From: Brevibacillus humidisoli
GTDB taxonomy: Bacteria > Bacillota > Bacilli > Brevibacillales > Brevibacillaceae
Assembly: GCF_020923435.1 (NCBI RefSeq)
Contig: NZ_CP087263.1
Span: 2,871,970 to 2,935,969 of the forward strand
Reading direction: 5' to 3'
Length of the DNA stretch: 64,000 bases
Part shown: positions 40,675 through 50,059 of the stretch, piece after piece
Position numbering within the stretch: the stretch's first letter is position 1
How the letters are laid out: every line of letters starts with the position of its first letter
The notes under the pieces: generated by a model
The model's input: the letters and a program-made list of their open reading frames with translations, nothing else
Told to the model about the DNA's origin: nothing
Databases searched by the model: none
Translations under genes and position numbers: made by a program

Positions 40675-40905
40675 AATCCGTGATCAATTCCCAAATCCGG
40701 ACTGCGGGTATGAGAGACTCCATTTCTTGCAACTTCATTTAAATGAGACAGGAACCATCATTGGGCAATGCACGTTTATGATTATAGGAAATGATTGCGA
40801 GATGATTTCGTTAGATAGTACGGAAGAAAATAGAGGTATAGGCACTGCTTTGATGCAGCTAATAGAAAAAGAAGCGATAAGAAAGAACGAACCTAAAGTG
40901 AGAGG
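40675..40905 (+). pseudogene. Remnant of a GNAT acetyltransferase
   Basis: Plus-strand frame containing GQCTFMIIGNDCEMISLDSTEENRGIGTALMQLIEKEA, which is motif A of a GNAT enzyme. No good start upstream, and the fold stops before the NxxA..FYxKxGF motif B. A terminator hairpin for the opposite strand follows at once. AT-rich compared with the neighbours. Confidence 0.6.
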
Positions 40906-40932
40906 TTGTACATCCCGCATTCTATCATCAAA

Positions 40933-40970
40933 CAAAGCGCCCCCGTCTTTGAAGAAACGGAGGCGCTTTG
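40933..40970 (-). terminator. Terminator of the peptide-catabolic operon
   Basis: CAAAGCGCC..CCGT / ACGG..GGCGCTTTG stem; on the minus strand TTTGTTTG follows. About 100 nt past the stop of the last aminopeptidase gene. Confidence 0.75.
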
Positions 40971-41074
40971 TCGTATTTCGTACTCCTCAACCACCACTTG
41001 CCCAATAGCGATAGGGGAGATGATGCCATTGCAATTGATGTTCCTCTGCCGCCAGACAATAATCCGTGTCCGGC

Positions 41075-42025
41075 CTACACCATCATCCGCCCTTTATCCA
41101 GCAGCTTCACATCATCGATGTACACATCCGGCTGATTGACGACCAAGTCGATGTGCACACCTGCCTGTACGGTACCGCCAAACGTAACGTTGCTGCCAAA
41201 GGCGACGTGGATCGTACCGTACACCTTTTCGTCCTCCAGGACAACACCGGTGATCCGGGCCTTGTCGTTAGTCCCGATGCCAAACTCGCCCAAGAGGCGG
41301 CCATCCTGTTCACCGAGCATCGACAGCAGTTTCTCTCCTGCCGGCCCTTCGGCACTGACCAACCGTCCATCTTCTACCGTCAGCAGCAGAGGGGCATCGA
41401 TCTTGCCGATACCCGCAATGGAGCCATCTACCAGAATCTTCCCGGAAGCGGTTCCTTCCAGTGGCGCAATGTAGGCTTCCCCGGACGGGAGGTTGCCTGA
41501 CTCACCGGGATTCAGGTAGACGCCTGTGCTGGGAACGCCGGGACGTCCCTCGATGGAGAAGTTCAGTTCGCACCCGTCCTTGACGATCTTCACCTGTCTG
41601 CCGCGGGTCAGGTAGCCGGTTACCTTATCGGTCAGTTCTTTCACCTGCTGGTAATCGGCGGCTATCGCCCCCTCCAGGAACATGTCCGGAGTAATCCCCG
41701 GCATCGTCGCTACCCGTGTGCCGGCGGCTACCGCTTGCTTGCGAGCCTGTGTGTGAGTGAGGGAGTGCTCCGTCACACAGACAGCCACGTCAGCTTGTTT
41801 CATCGCTTCGCTGACAGTTTGCGGCGGTTCTTCACCCGATTTTTGACGCTCCTGCATCACCATCAGCAGTGCTTCTGCGCCAAGCTGTTTAGCCGCTTCG
41901 TACAATGCTTCGCCGATCTCTTTTTTCTTGTCGTCGGCCACGATCAATACCTGTTCGTTTTCTTTCAGACCGAGGCAGTTTTGCAGCACCCGGCAGCTGA
42001 TTGCCGTCCATTCCTTATTCGCCAT
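41075..42025 (-). CDS. Aminopeptidase (leucyl/M29-like), copy 2
   Basis: 316 aa from ATG 42025, which overlaps the end of the upstream paralogue by 11 nt. Same fold as that gene: N-terminal ENEQVLIVADD, central HTQARK (His candidate metal ligand), GTASGKILVDGSIAGIG, FGIGTNDKARITGVVLEDEKVYGTIHVAFGSN, and IDLVVNQPDVYIDD. Probably a metal-dependent leucyl-aminopeptidase-like hydrolase. Last gene of the operon. Confidence 0.8.
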   Translation of the reverse strand: MANKEWTAISCRVLQNCLGLKENEQVLIVADDKKKEIGEALYEAAKQLGAEALLMVMQERQKSGEEPPQTVSEAMKQADVAVCVTEHSLTHTQARKQAVAAGTRVATMPGITPDMFLEGAIAADYQQVKELTDKVTGYLTRGRQVKIVKDGCELNFSIEGRPGVPSTGVYLNPGESGNLPSGEAYIAPLEGTASGKILVDGSIAGIGKIDAPLLLTVEDGRLVSAEGPAGEKLLSMLGEQDGRLLGEFGIGTNDKARITGVVLEDEKVYGTIHVAFGSNVTFGGTVQAGVHIDLVVNQPDVYIDDVKLLDKGRMMV

Positions 42026-42983
42026 AGAGAATCTTCCCAGCCTCCACAACCAGTTTTCCGTCTACATAGACAGACGGTTTCATGATCATCCCGTCCGTGT
42101 GGAACGGCGCGTCCACTTCACCGCCGATGTTCAGGCTTTTGCCGATCCCGAAGTGAAACGCACCCAGGATGCGCTCATCCTCTATTAGTTTACCAGAAAG
42201 TTCGGCTTTTTCGTTCGTTCCGATTCCCATTTCTGCAATGTTGTACACATTGGGATCTTCGTACGATTGGAGCAGTTCTGCAAAGTCTGCGGCCGTCCGC
42301 CCTCCAGCGATCTCCCGGATCAGGCCGTCTTTCACCGTCAAGCGGACCGGCTCATCCACTACGCCAAAGGGAGCGAGACTTCCGTCAAACACGATCGTGC
42401 CGTTGGTTGTCCCCTCCAACGGAGCGGTGGCAGTGGTTCCGGCCGGCGCGAAGTTCCAGGCACCTGCTTCGGTACAAATCCCGTCTACAGCCATCGTGGC
42501 ACGCCCTCTCACCGAGAACGTGACATCCGTACCGTTGGGGCAGGTCACCCGTACCTGATCCGCCGCCTCAAACAACTGGACGAAGCGGTTGGTCAACTGA
42601 CTCATCTTCTGGTAATCAGCGTTGACGGCTCCTGTCATCATCCGTTCATCCAGGCCGCTGCAGACGAGAAAACGGGTCCCGTGCTTGCGGGCCTGACGGA
42701 TCGCTTCGACATGGGTGATCGATACCTTGGGCAGTACGACGGCCGCTTCCACCGCCTTGAGACTCTCCCCGACGAAGCCCATCGGTTCCTTGTTTTGCTG
42801 GGGTACGGCCGGATAAACCAGTTTGCCCACCTTGGCGCCCAAGAGCGATCCCGCCGTAACAAATGCGTCGACCAGGGAGGATTGCTGTTGATCGTCTGCT
42901 ACGATCAGTACTTGTTCGTTTTCTTTTACCTGCAGCCCGTTTTTCAGTACGTTAAAGGCGGATTGGATAAAAAACTGGTTCAT
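42015..42983 (-). CDS. Aminopeptidase (leucyl/M29-like), copy 1
   Basis: 322 aa. Paralogue of the following gene: ENEQVLIVADDQQ, THVEAIRQARKHGTRF, GTTNGTIVFDGSLAPFG, EMGIGTNEKAELSGKLIEDERILGAFHFGIGKS with the Glu and His pattern expected for metal binding, and HTDGMIMKPSVYVDGK. Peptide or amide hydrolysis is likely. GAGGGAAAATAG before ATG 42983. Confidence 0.82.
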   Translation of the reverse strand: MNQFFIQSAFNVLKNGLQVKENEQVLIVADDQQQSSLVDAFVTAGSLLGAKVGKLVYPAVPQQNKEPMGFVGESLKAVEAAVVLPKVSITHVEAIRQARKHGTRFLVCSGLDERMMTGAVNADYQKMSQLTNRFVQLFEAADQVRVTCPNGTDVTFSVRGRATMAVDGICTEAGAWNFAPAGTTATAPLEGTTNGTIVFDGSLAPFGVVDEPVRLTVKDGLIREIAGGRTAADFAELLQSYEDPNVYNIAEMGIGTNEKAELSGKLIEDERILGAFHFGIGKSLNIGGEVDAPFHTDGMIMKPSVYVDGKLVVEAGKILYGE

Positions 42984-44189
42984 CTATTTTCCCTCCTGCT
43001 CTACCAAGCTGATCATCAGTTCTACCGCCCGGTCAATCTCTTCTACGGTATTAAAGTAATGAGGTGAGAAGCGGGCCATCTTGTTGATGCCGTACTGCTG
43101 CAGCATGGTGTTGGCCATAAACGTGCCCGCTTCGATGATGATGTGATGTTCTTCCAGATACTCAGTGATCCGATCCGGCGTTAGTCCCGCGATGTTGAAC
43201 GGAATAATCGCCAGTCGGTTATTGATGTCCTCTGGACCGTATATCTCCATTCCTGGCACGGTGGACATTTTGTCCACCGTATAGCGCGTCAGCTTTTTCA
43301 CCCGTTCGTAGATCGCTTTGATCCCGATCTCGTCAGCGTATTCTATCGCGGCTCCCAAGCCTAAAATGGACGGGATGATCGGACAACCCGCCTCCACACG
43401 TTTGGCGATTGGCAGATACGAATATTCGTTGGTGTCAAAATCCCAGCTTGTCCCACCCCAGCCGATCAGGGTCGGAGTGATCGAGCCAATCCGCTCTTCT
43501 CGGATGTAGAGCACTCCAGAACCCTCGGGACCGCGCAGCCATTTGCGACCGCAGGCGGCGAGGAAATCGCACTCCAACTCACTCACATCCAGCGGCACCA
43601 AACCCAGTGTCTGAGAGGCGTTGATCAGGCTGAGCACGCCGCGACGCCTGGCCAACTGGCAGATCTCTTTGACTGGCTGCAGCGCGCCTGATGCGTTGGG
43701 CAGATGGGAAACGGTGATCAGTTTTGTGTTGGGCGTGATCGCCTGTTCTAATGCATCCAGGCGAATCACACCGCTTTTATCTGTCTTCAGGACAGTCAGT
43801 TTCACATTGCGATCATTCTGCAGCTTCAACCAGGGTACGTAGTTGCTGTGAAACTCCAGATCGGCGAGGATCACTTGATCGCCTTCATTCCAGTTGAGGC
43901 CGCTGGCCACAAAGTTGATCGCCTCCGTACCGTTTTTGGTAAAGGCGATTTCCGACGGCTTGGCCCCGATAAAAGCAGCTGTCTTGGCCCGAATCTCATC
44001 TACCTTGGCATACACTTCGCGGCGAAATGCAGGCAGATAAGGGCCGACACTGGTCGTCTTCTGCAGGTAACCGGTCATCGCGTCGATCACCTGCTGCGGC
44101 GGAGCCGAAGCAGCCGCTGTGTTGATGTAAGCATACTGCTGATGCAGCGGCGTATCTTGTCGTATCTTTTGTATGTCCACTTGTACCAC
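42984..44189 (-). CDS. Class V aminotransferase-fold PLP enzyme
   Basis: 401 aa, cysteine desulfurase / isopenicillin-N epimerase group. PLP Lys in CGRKWLRGPEGSG. FTKNGTEAINFVASG phosphate/substrate region and VSHLPNASGALQPV are typical. The position normally holding the pyridine-nitrogen Asp (VDGAQ) reads INASQTLG, i.e. Asn. This should weaken electron withdrawal by PLP and suggests a specialised reaction. GTG start at 44189. Tail of a peptide-catabolic operon; could be a beta-lyase or epimerase on a released amino acid. Confidence 0.85.
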   Translation of the reverse strand: MVQVDIQKIRQDTPLHQQYAYINTAAASAPPQQVIDAMTGYLQKTTSVGPYLPAFRREVYAKVDEIRAKTAAFIGAKPSEIAFTKNGTEAINFVASGLNWNEGDQVILADLEFHSNYVPWLKLQNDRNVKLTVLKTDKSGVIRLDALEQAITPNTKLITVSHLPNASGALQPVKEICQLARRRGVLSLINASQTLGLVPLDVSELECDFLAACGRKWLRGPEGSGVLYIREERIGSITPTLIGWGGTSWDFDTNEYSYLPIAKRVEAGCPIIPSILGLGAAIEYADEIGIKAIYERVKKLTRYTVDKMSTVPGMEIYGPEDINNRLAIIPFNIAGLTPDRITEYLEEHHIIIEAGTFMANTMLQQYGINKMARFSPHYFNTVEEIDRAVELMISLVEQEGK

Positions 44190-44199
44190 CTACCACCTT

Positions 44200-45291
44200 C
44201 TACAGTGTGATGAGTTCTTTGGTGTAAGACATCAGGTTGAGGAATCCGTCTTCGGTGATCACGATATTGTCCTCAATCCGTACCCCGCCCTTGTCCGGCA
44301 GGTAGATCCCAGGTTCCACGGTAAACGACATGCCGGGCTTCAATACGACCTGACTGTTTTGCATCATGTACGGTGCTTCATGGCCGCTCAGTCCGATGCC
44401 GTGACCGGTGCGATGCGTGAAATACTGACCGTACCCCCGCTCGCGGATGATCCGGCGGGCCGTCTCGTCTACCTCACGCGCAGTAATTCCCGGTTTGATC
44501 ACGTCAACCGCTGCCTGCTGCGCTTCGCGGACCACTTCGTAGATCGTTTTCAGTTCATCTGCGATCTCCCCAACGGCTACGGTACGGCAGATATCGGCAA
44601 CGTACCCGCCATAGGTGGAACCAAAGTCAAGCACGATCAAATCACCTGATTCAATCTTTTTATCGGCTGCCCGACCGTGCGGCAGTGCCCCGCGGTAGCC
44701 GGAAGCGACGATGGTGCCAAACGGCGTGCCCCCCGAGCCGCGTTTTCGCATCTCGTACTCCAACTGAGCGGCGATTTCCAGTTCCACCACGCCAGGCTTG
44801 ATATAAGGAAGCGTCGCCTGCAGGCTTTCCTCGACGATGGCGACCGCTTTTTTCATCAGCTCTACTTCCTGCGCGTCTTTTTGCATGCGCAGCGTGTCGA
44901 TGATCGGACAGACATCAGCCGTTTGCGCCGCACCCAGTGCTTCTGCCGCTTTTGCCTCCATTACCCGCATCTGGTTGTACTCGACACCGATCCGGGAAAG
45001 CGTGCCAAGTGCGGTCTTGGCTTGCGCCAGCGCCTGACTGGGCCCCTGCTCATCGGTATACCAGAAGATTTTGTTTGAGTCGGCGATCGACTCAGTCTTG
45101 CTCAATTCCACCTGCGGAACGAGGAATATCAGCTCCCCGCTCTTGGTCAGGATAGCCAGATTGAGGCGCTCACTCTGCTTGAGCTGCAGCCCGGTAAAAT
45201 AGTACATATTGGGCCCCGGCACCAGGACGGCTGCGTCCAGGTTGTTCTCGCCAAGCAGTTGGATCAGTTTTGCTCTGCGTGCTTCAAACAT
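44200..45291 (-). CDS. M24-family metallopeptidase (Xaa-Pro aminopeptidase-like)
   Basis: 363 aa. N-terminal creatinase-type domain (1-125), then the pita-bread fold with five metal ligands visible: Asp in VLDFGSTYGGYVAD and the Asp ending it, His in HRTGHGIGLSGHE, Glu in TVEPGIY and Glu in RIEDNIV. Releases N-terminal residues before proline or acts on related imides. Operon with an oligopeptide importer. Confidence 0.93.
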   Translation of the reverse strand: MFEARRAKLIQLLGENNLDAAVLVPGPNMYYFTGLQLKQSERLNLAILTKSGELIFLVPQVELSKTESIADSNKIFWYTDEQGPSQALAQAKTALGTLSRIGVEYNQMRVMEAKAAEALGAAQTADVCPIIDTLRMQKDAQEVELMKKAVAIVEESLQATLPYIKPGVVELEIAAQLEYEMRKRGSGGTPFGTIVASGYRGALPHGRAADKKIESGDLIVLDFGSTYGGYVADICRTVAVGEIADELKTIYEVVREAQQAAVDVIKPGITAREVDETARRIIRERGYGQYFTHRTGHGIGLSGHEAPYMMQNSQVVLKPGMSFTVEPGIYLPDKGGVRIEDNIVITEDGFLNLMSYTKELITL

Positions 45292-45302
45292 GATAATCCC
45301 TC

Positions 45303-45977
45303 CTACAGCATCTCAGATATGATTTTAGCCATGATCGCATTGGACAAGATGACAGGCAGTCCCGATGCTTCCCCTGCAATCTGGCGCATCTCCTCCACGT
45401 ATCCCATGCAGTCGAGCAGGATGATCTCAGCCCCTTGCTGTTGGAGCGAAACGGCGGCTGCCTCCAGGGTATCCCGCTGAAACTCGTAAGGGCTTGCTGC
45501 TGCATACAGCGGCTCTACTCCATGCGGCTGCCATTTATCCGCTAGCGAAGCCGCTTGATCCGGCAAGGGGACGATCACCCCGAAGCGACGTCCTTTGACC
45601 ATGGCTGCAACGGTTGGGGTAATGATTTGATCGGGTTCGATCAGGTAAGCCGACTTTGTCTTCAAGTTGTGGAATACCCCTGTGCAGAGGACCAGGATCT
45701 GCTCGCAGCCCTCTTTTTCCAGTCCGTCTATCTTTTCCTGCAGGATCGGCTCGATTTTTTCCCGCGCCATCACGACAGATACGCCGTTTGTCAGCCGGGA
45801 GGTAAGCGTGTATTGGCCTTTAGCAGGGGCGAGGCGTTCGTTTACCTCTGCTTCACTCATACCATCCAGCACGCCCACTTGAACCAGCTCTGCCTTACCA
45901 CCGAGGTGCTTCTCAAGGATCGGCCCCGCATCCGGACGGGGGGCTTGACCAATGGTCGCAACACCTAATTTTTTCAT
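45303..45977 (-). CDS. AroM family protein
   Basis: 224 aa from ATG 45977 (GAGGAG 10 nt upstream; the longer frame overlaps DUF917). MKKLGVATIGQAPRPD is the AroM N-terminal signature, with LVLCTGVFHNL and ILLDCMGYVEEMR, an Asp/Glu racemase-like fold including a conserved Cys pair in LCTG and LDCMGY. In other clusters AroM-like proteins occur with DUF917 and transporters; the reaction is unknown. Racemase or isomerase activity on the imported compound is possible. Confidence 0.85.
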   Translation of the reverse strand: MKKLGVATIGQAPRPDAGPILEKHLGGKAELVQVGVLDGMSEAEVNERLAPAKGQYTLTSRLTNGVSVVMAREKIEPILQEKIDGLEKEGCEQILVLCTGVFHNLKTKSAYLIEPDQIITPTVAAMVKGRRFGVIVPLPDQAASLADKWQPHGVEPLYAAASPYEFQRDTLEAAAVSLQQQGAEIILLDCMGYVEEMRQIAGEASGLPVILSNAIMAKIISEML

Positions 45978-46020
45978 GGCTACCCTACTCCTCACGTCTC
46001 GTGATCTGGTTGCTGCACAT

Positions 46021-47115
46021 CTACTGAAACAAAGGCTTGATAAACGGAATGATCGATTTGTCCAGCACCTTCTCGACGATCTGATAGTTGGATTCGACAA
46101 ACATGCCGCTTCCCAGCAGGATGTTCTGATACGGTGCGGCGATCACGAATACCCGGTCACCTTCACGAATCTCAGCCGACGTAACAGGGCTTCCTGTCTC
46201 GGCAGAAAACGTCATGATCAGATCCGGGAAGGTGGAAAGGCGCTGCTCTCCCAGTTCTACCGTCATATACTCGTTCCAGAAGGTGAGCTCCATATCCTGA
46301 CTGCCTGAGACAATACGCAATCCACCCAAGTCAAATCCGTTGATCGTGTTGAGCACCAGATTGCGGACTTCTCCCTCGATCAGAACGGATCCACCCAACA
46401 CCTTTGCCACATTTTCTACTTTGTCCAGCGGGGTTGCTCCGTCCAGATTAGCCTGTCCTACTTCGATGGCGTGGGAGATCGCTCCCACCGCCGCGTTTGC
46501 TTTAGCGTAGCTGCCGCTCACCGGATTTCTCGCGACTACGACCAGTCCCTCTGCTTGTACAGCTGCTTGTCTGACCATTGAGGAGCAGGCGTCAATGGTG
46601 CCGGCAACAGCCAGTTCGACACGTGAATGGGTGCCTGGTTTCCCTCCGATCGCCACCTGTACGGAGCGGTAATCGGACAGTTCGTTGAGACGGATGGAGC
46701 CCATCACGCCGGTCGGATGAGCCCGTCCGTTGCAGGCAGCATCCAGAACAGGTATACCCAAGACCGCCGATTGCAGCAAGCCGTTGGCGCTGGCTGAACC
46801 ACCGTTTTCGTTGGTCATCATGGCGCGTGGATGCTGACCGGTGTACTGGGTAAATGTCTGCACAGTGCGGGCGAAATCGATCGGCTCTACGTATTGATTA
46901 GGGGCCGCCGGTGCTCCCACTGCCGACACCGTCAACACCGTATCGGAATCGCCCAAATCTTCGATCGGCAAAAGAGTAGGGGAGCCGAGCGAGAACGCCA
47001 GCTCGGCCACTTTTTTCCCTTCCGCCATGGAACCGCCACCGCCACCGCCGAGAATGCAGCCGCCGGTAAGCAGTGGAGCGATCATCTCTCTAGTCAGTTT
47101 GTTCAGTTTGTTCAT
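46021..47115 (-). CDS. DUF917 protein (S-methyl thiohydantoin desulfurase-like / hydantoinase-like)
   Basis: 364 aa from ATG 47115; a GTG at 47124 overlaps the upstream stop. N-terminal ILGGGGGGSMAEG and DLGDSDTVLTVSAVGAPAAPNQYVE, MTNENGGSASANGL and DAACNGRAHPTGVMGS are DUF917 hallmarks. DUF917 forms part of hydantoinase-type families, so ring opening or desulfuration of hydantoin-like substrates is a family-based guess. Sits between the ABC transporter and AroM. Confidence 0.85.
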   Translation of the reverse strand: MNKLNKLTREMIAPLLTGGCILGGGGGGSMAEGKKVAELAFSLGSPTLLPIEDLGDSDTVLTVSAVGAPAAPNQYVEPIDFARTVQTFTQYTGQHPRAMMTNENGGSASANGLLQSAVLGIPVLDAACNGRAHPTGVMGSIRLNELSDYRSVQVAIGGKPGTHSRVELAVAGTIDACSSMVRQAAVQAEGLVVVARNPVSGSYAKANAAVGAISHAIEVGQANLDGATPLDKVENVAKVLGGSVLIEGEVRNLVLNTINGFDLGGLRIVSGSQDMELTFWNEYMTVELGEQRLSTFPDLIMTFSAETGSPVTSAEIREGDRVFVIAAPYQNILLGSGMFVESNYQIVEKVLDKSIIPFIKPLFQ

Positions 47116-47120
47116 CCCGT

Positions 47121-48119
47121 TCACACCCCTACTGCTTCTTTTGATTCGTTGACCAGATGACAGCGTACCAGCGAGCCCTCTTCCGTTTGGAACAAGTCAG
47201 GCGGTGTCATGCAGATCTCCTTTTTGTACGGACATCTGGTGTGGAAGCGACAGCCGCTGGGCATGTTGCTCGGGCTGGGGATTTCCCCTTTGAGCGGTAT
47301 TTTGGCCGGCAGCATCGACTGCTCTTCCTCACTGACCACTGGAATGGACGAGAGCAGCGACTGCGTGTACGGGTTTTGCGGCTTGGTATAGAGGGTCTCT
47401 ACCTCGGCATACTCGACGATGCTCCCCAGGTACATCACCGCTACGATGTCAGCGAAGTTGCGGACAAGACTCAAATCGTGCGTAATAAATAGATAGGTCA
47501 GATCGAACTCTTGCTGCAGTCGCTTCAATAGCGCGACAATCTTGGCCTGCACGGAAACGTCCAACGCCGAGGTGGGTTCGTCCAGACAGATGAATCGCGG
47601 ATTGAGCGCCAACGCGCGGGCGATGCCGATCCGCTGCTTCTGACCGCCGCTGAGGGAGTGCGGATAACGGTACAAAAAGTCCTGCGGCAGCTCTACAATC
47701 TCCAGCAGCTCTTTTACCCGCTTGATTCGCTCCACCTTTGTCCCTACCTTGTGGATGATCAGCGGCTCTTCCAGGATGTCTTTGATCCGCTTGCGGGGGT
47801 TGAGCGAAGAAGACGGGTCTTGATGCACCATCTGCATCTCCTGGCGCAATTTTTTCAGCTCCGACTCCCCGATATGGGTAATATCCCGCCCATCGTAGAT
47901 GATGCTGCCGGCTGTCGGCTCATGAAAGCGCATGATCGCCTTGGCCAGTGTCGTCTTACCGGAGCCGGATTCACCGACGACAGCAATCGTCTTGCCGCGG
48001 GGGATCTGCAAGCTGATGTCGTCCACCGCTTTTACTTCGCCCACCTGCTTCTTCAACAAACCTTTATAAATAGGAAAGTATTTTTTTAAGTTGTTCACTT
48101 CCAGCATATAGTCTGCCAT
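47121..48119 (-). CDS. Oligopeptide ABC transporter ATPase (DppF/OppF)
   Basis: 332 aa. Walker A VGESGSGKTT, signature LSGGQKQRIGIARAL, Walker B FICLDEPTSALD, H-loop ITHDLS. C-terminal oligopeptide-specific domain with GCRFHTRCPYKKEIC cysteines. Pairs with the DppD protein just upstream. Confidence 0.95.
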   Translation of the reverse strand: MADYMLEVNNLKKYFPIYKGLLKKQVGEVKAVDDISLQIPRGKTIAVVGESGSGKTTLAKAIMRFHEPTAGSIIYDGRDITHIGESELKKLRQEMQMVHQDPSSSLNPRKRIKDILEEPLIIHKVGTKVERIKRVKELLEIVELPQDFLYRYPHSLSGGQKQRIGIARALALNPRFICLDEPTSALDVSVQAKIVALLKRLQQEFDLTYLFITHDLSLVRNFADIVAVMYLGSIVEYAEVETLYTKPQNPYTQSLLSSIPVVSEEEQSMLPAKIPLKGEIPSPSNMPSGCRFHTRCPYKKEICMTPPDLFQTEEGSLVRCHLVNESKEAVGV

Positions 48120-48125
48120 CGCATA

Positions 48126-49121
48126 TCACCCTTTTTCGTTGAATAAATGACAGGCGACTTTGCGTCCGTCTTCGATCGGCTGCAGATGCGGCGGAACTGT
48201 CTTGCACTCCGTCAGTCGCTTCGGGCAGCGGTCATAGTATCGGCACCCCTGCGGCGGGTTGGTAAAGTCGGGGATTTTCCCGTCGATCCCGTCTCCCATC
48301 CGTCCGCTTAGCTTGGGGATAGAGCTTAACAGTCCCTGGGTGTACGGATGGTACTGCTCGGAAAAGAGCAAATCCGTTTTGGCCTCCTCCACTACCTCTC
48401 CTGCATACATGACATACGTCCGATCACTGATCATCCGGGCTACCCCCAGATTGTGAGTGATGAAAATCATCGAGATCCCTTCCATCTCCACCAGGCGCTT
48501 CAGCTCGATCAGGATCTGGTCCTGCACCGAGACATCCAGGGCGGTCCCCGGTTCGTCCGCGATCAGCAGCTTGGGATTGTGGATCAGTGCCAGGGCGATC
48601 AAGATCCGCTGCCGCATGCCGCCGCTCAGCTCTACTGGATAGCGATCCAGCATCGCTTCCGGGTCAGGGATGCGCATTTTTTCCAAAATCTCAATCGCTC
48701 TCGCTCTTGCCTTGGCTCGCAGTTCTTTCTTGGAGCCGAGCCAAAGGTTCTTGCGCCCCTGATACATGTACACATCCATCAGCTGCTGACCAATCGTGAA
48801 GACAGGATTGAGCGAGGTCATCGGGTCCTGGAAAATCATCGAAATCCCCCGGCCGCGCACCTGCTGCCATGCGTCCTCGGAGAGGTTAAGCAGGCTCTTG
48901 CCCTCAAACCGGATGTCTCCGTTTACGTAACGGGCCGGCGGAGTCGGGACCAATCCCAGCATGGAACGGACCGTGACCGACTTGCCGCAGCCAGATTCTC
49001 CGACCAGCGCGATGACCTCTCCTTTTTTCACTTCAATATTGACGCCGTTAATCACCTGAGCCGTTCCTTCGTAGGTGTTAAAGTTTATCTTCAAATCGCG
49101 TACTTCCAACAACGCACTCAT
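48126..49121 (-). CDS. Oligopeptide ABC transporter ATPase (DppD/OppD)
   Basis: 331 aa. Walker A VGESGCGKSV, signature LSGGMRQRILIALAL, Walker B LLIADEPGTALD, C-terminal GCRYYDRCPKRLTEC. First of two ATPase subunits; AGGGGTG before ATG. Confidence 0.95.
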   Translation of the reverse strand: MSALLEVRDLKINFNTYEGTAQVINGVNIEVKKGEVIALVGESGCGKSVTVRSMLGLVPTPPARYVNGDIRFEGKSLLNLSEDAWQQVRGRGISMIFQDPMTSLNPVFTIGQQLMDVYMYQGRKNLWLGSKKELRAKARARAIEILEKMRIPDPEAMLDRYPVELSGGMRQRILIALALIHNPKLLIADEPGTALDVSVQDQILIELKRLVEMEGISMIFITHNLGVARMISDRTYVMYAGEVVEEAKTDLLFSEQYHPYTQGLLSSIPKLSGRMGDGIDGKIPDFTNPPQGCRYYDRCPKRLTECKTVPPHLQPIEDGRKVACHLFNEKG

Positions 49122-49127
49122 CAGCTA

Positions 49128-50048
49128 TCACCCCTGTTGGTCGACTTGGACATCAAATACGTCGCGCAGTCCGTCTCCCAGTAGATTAAATCCAAGCACG
49201 GTGACAAAGATCATCAGCCCCGGGAAGGTAGCGGCCCACCAGATTTCCGGCAGATAGAGTCGGCCTTCGGAAATCATCGTCCCCCACTCCGGTATCGGTG
49301 GTTGGGCACCCAAGCCGAGGAAGCCCAAGCTGGCGCCCAGCAGGATGACAAAGCCCATGTCCAAGGTGGATTTGACAATGATCGGAGAAATACAGTTGGG
49401 CAAAATCTCTTTAAATGCGACTCGCCATTTGCTTGCGCCCATCCCCAGGCTGGCCTGGACGAACTGCTCGTTCTTAAGTGAGAGAACCTCCCCCTGAACC
49501 AGGCGGGTAAACCAGGGCCACCAGCCGAATGAGACGGCTATCATGGTATTGGTCAGGTTTGGTTCCATCACTGCAGCCACAGCCAGCGCCAACACGAGCG
49601 ATGGAATCGACAGAAAGATATCGGTGAGACGCATGATCACACTGTTTACTTTTCCTCCCCAGAAACCGGCGATCAGCCCCAATGGCACACCGATCAGAAT
49701 CGCCAGAATCATCACGGAAAAACCAAGCGACAGCGAGATCCGTGCGCCGAACAGCGCGCGGCTGAAGATATCGCGCCCAATCTCATCCGTACCGAACAGA
49801 TGCTCCATACTCGGCGGTTGATGCGCCCGGTCGAAGCAAACCACTTCCCCCGCATCTTCCGGATAGGGAGCGACCCACGGGGCAAAAACAGCGGAGAGGA
49901 TGACGAGCAGGACGATCCCGAGACCGATCATGCTCATCGTACTTCGGCGAAATCGACTCCACGCCCGTTTCCACTCCTCCAGCCGTACGTTTTCGGTTTT
50001 CTCCGGAGTTTTGACAACGTTGTTTTCCTTTTCGATACGAGCGTTCAT
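49128..50048 (-). CDS. Oligopeptide ABC transporter permease (DppC/OppC)
   Basis: 306 aa. N-terminal about 30 cytoplasmic residues, six TM helices, OppC_N segment (RRSTMSMIGLGIVLLVILSAVF) and EAA loop around GASKWRVAFKEILPNCISPI. Contains HLFGTDEIGRDIFSRALFGARISL, the family signature. Confidence 0.95.
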   Translation of the reverse strand: MNARIEKENNVVKTPEKTENVRLEEWKRAWSRFRRSTMSMIGLGIVLLVILSAVFAPWVAPYPEDAGEVVCFDRAHQPPSMEHLFGTDEIGRDIFSRALFGARISLSLGFSVMILAILIGVPLGLIAGFWGGKVNSVIMRLTDIFLSIPSLVLALAVAAVMEPNLTNTMIAVSFGWWPWFTRLVQGEVLSLKNEQFVQASLGMGASKWRVAFKEILPNCISPIIVKSTLDMGFVILLGASLGFLGLGAQPPIPEWGTMISEGRLYLPEIWWAATFPGLMIFVTVLGFNLLGDGLRDVFDVQVDQQG

Positions 50049-50059
50049 AACATCACCTG

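Noticed and set aside
48348-49184. 278-codon plus-strand open frame antisense to dppD
   Set aside because: Shadow of a clearly conserved ATPase gene.
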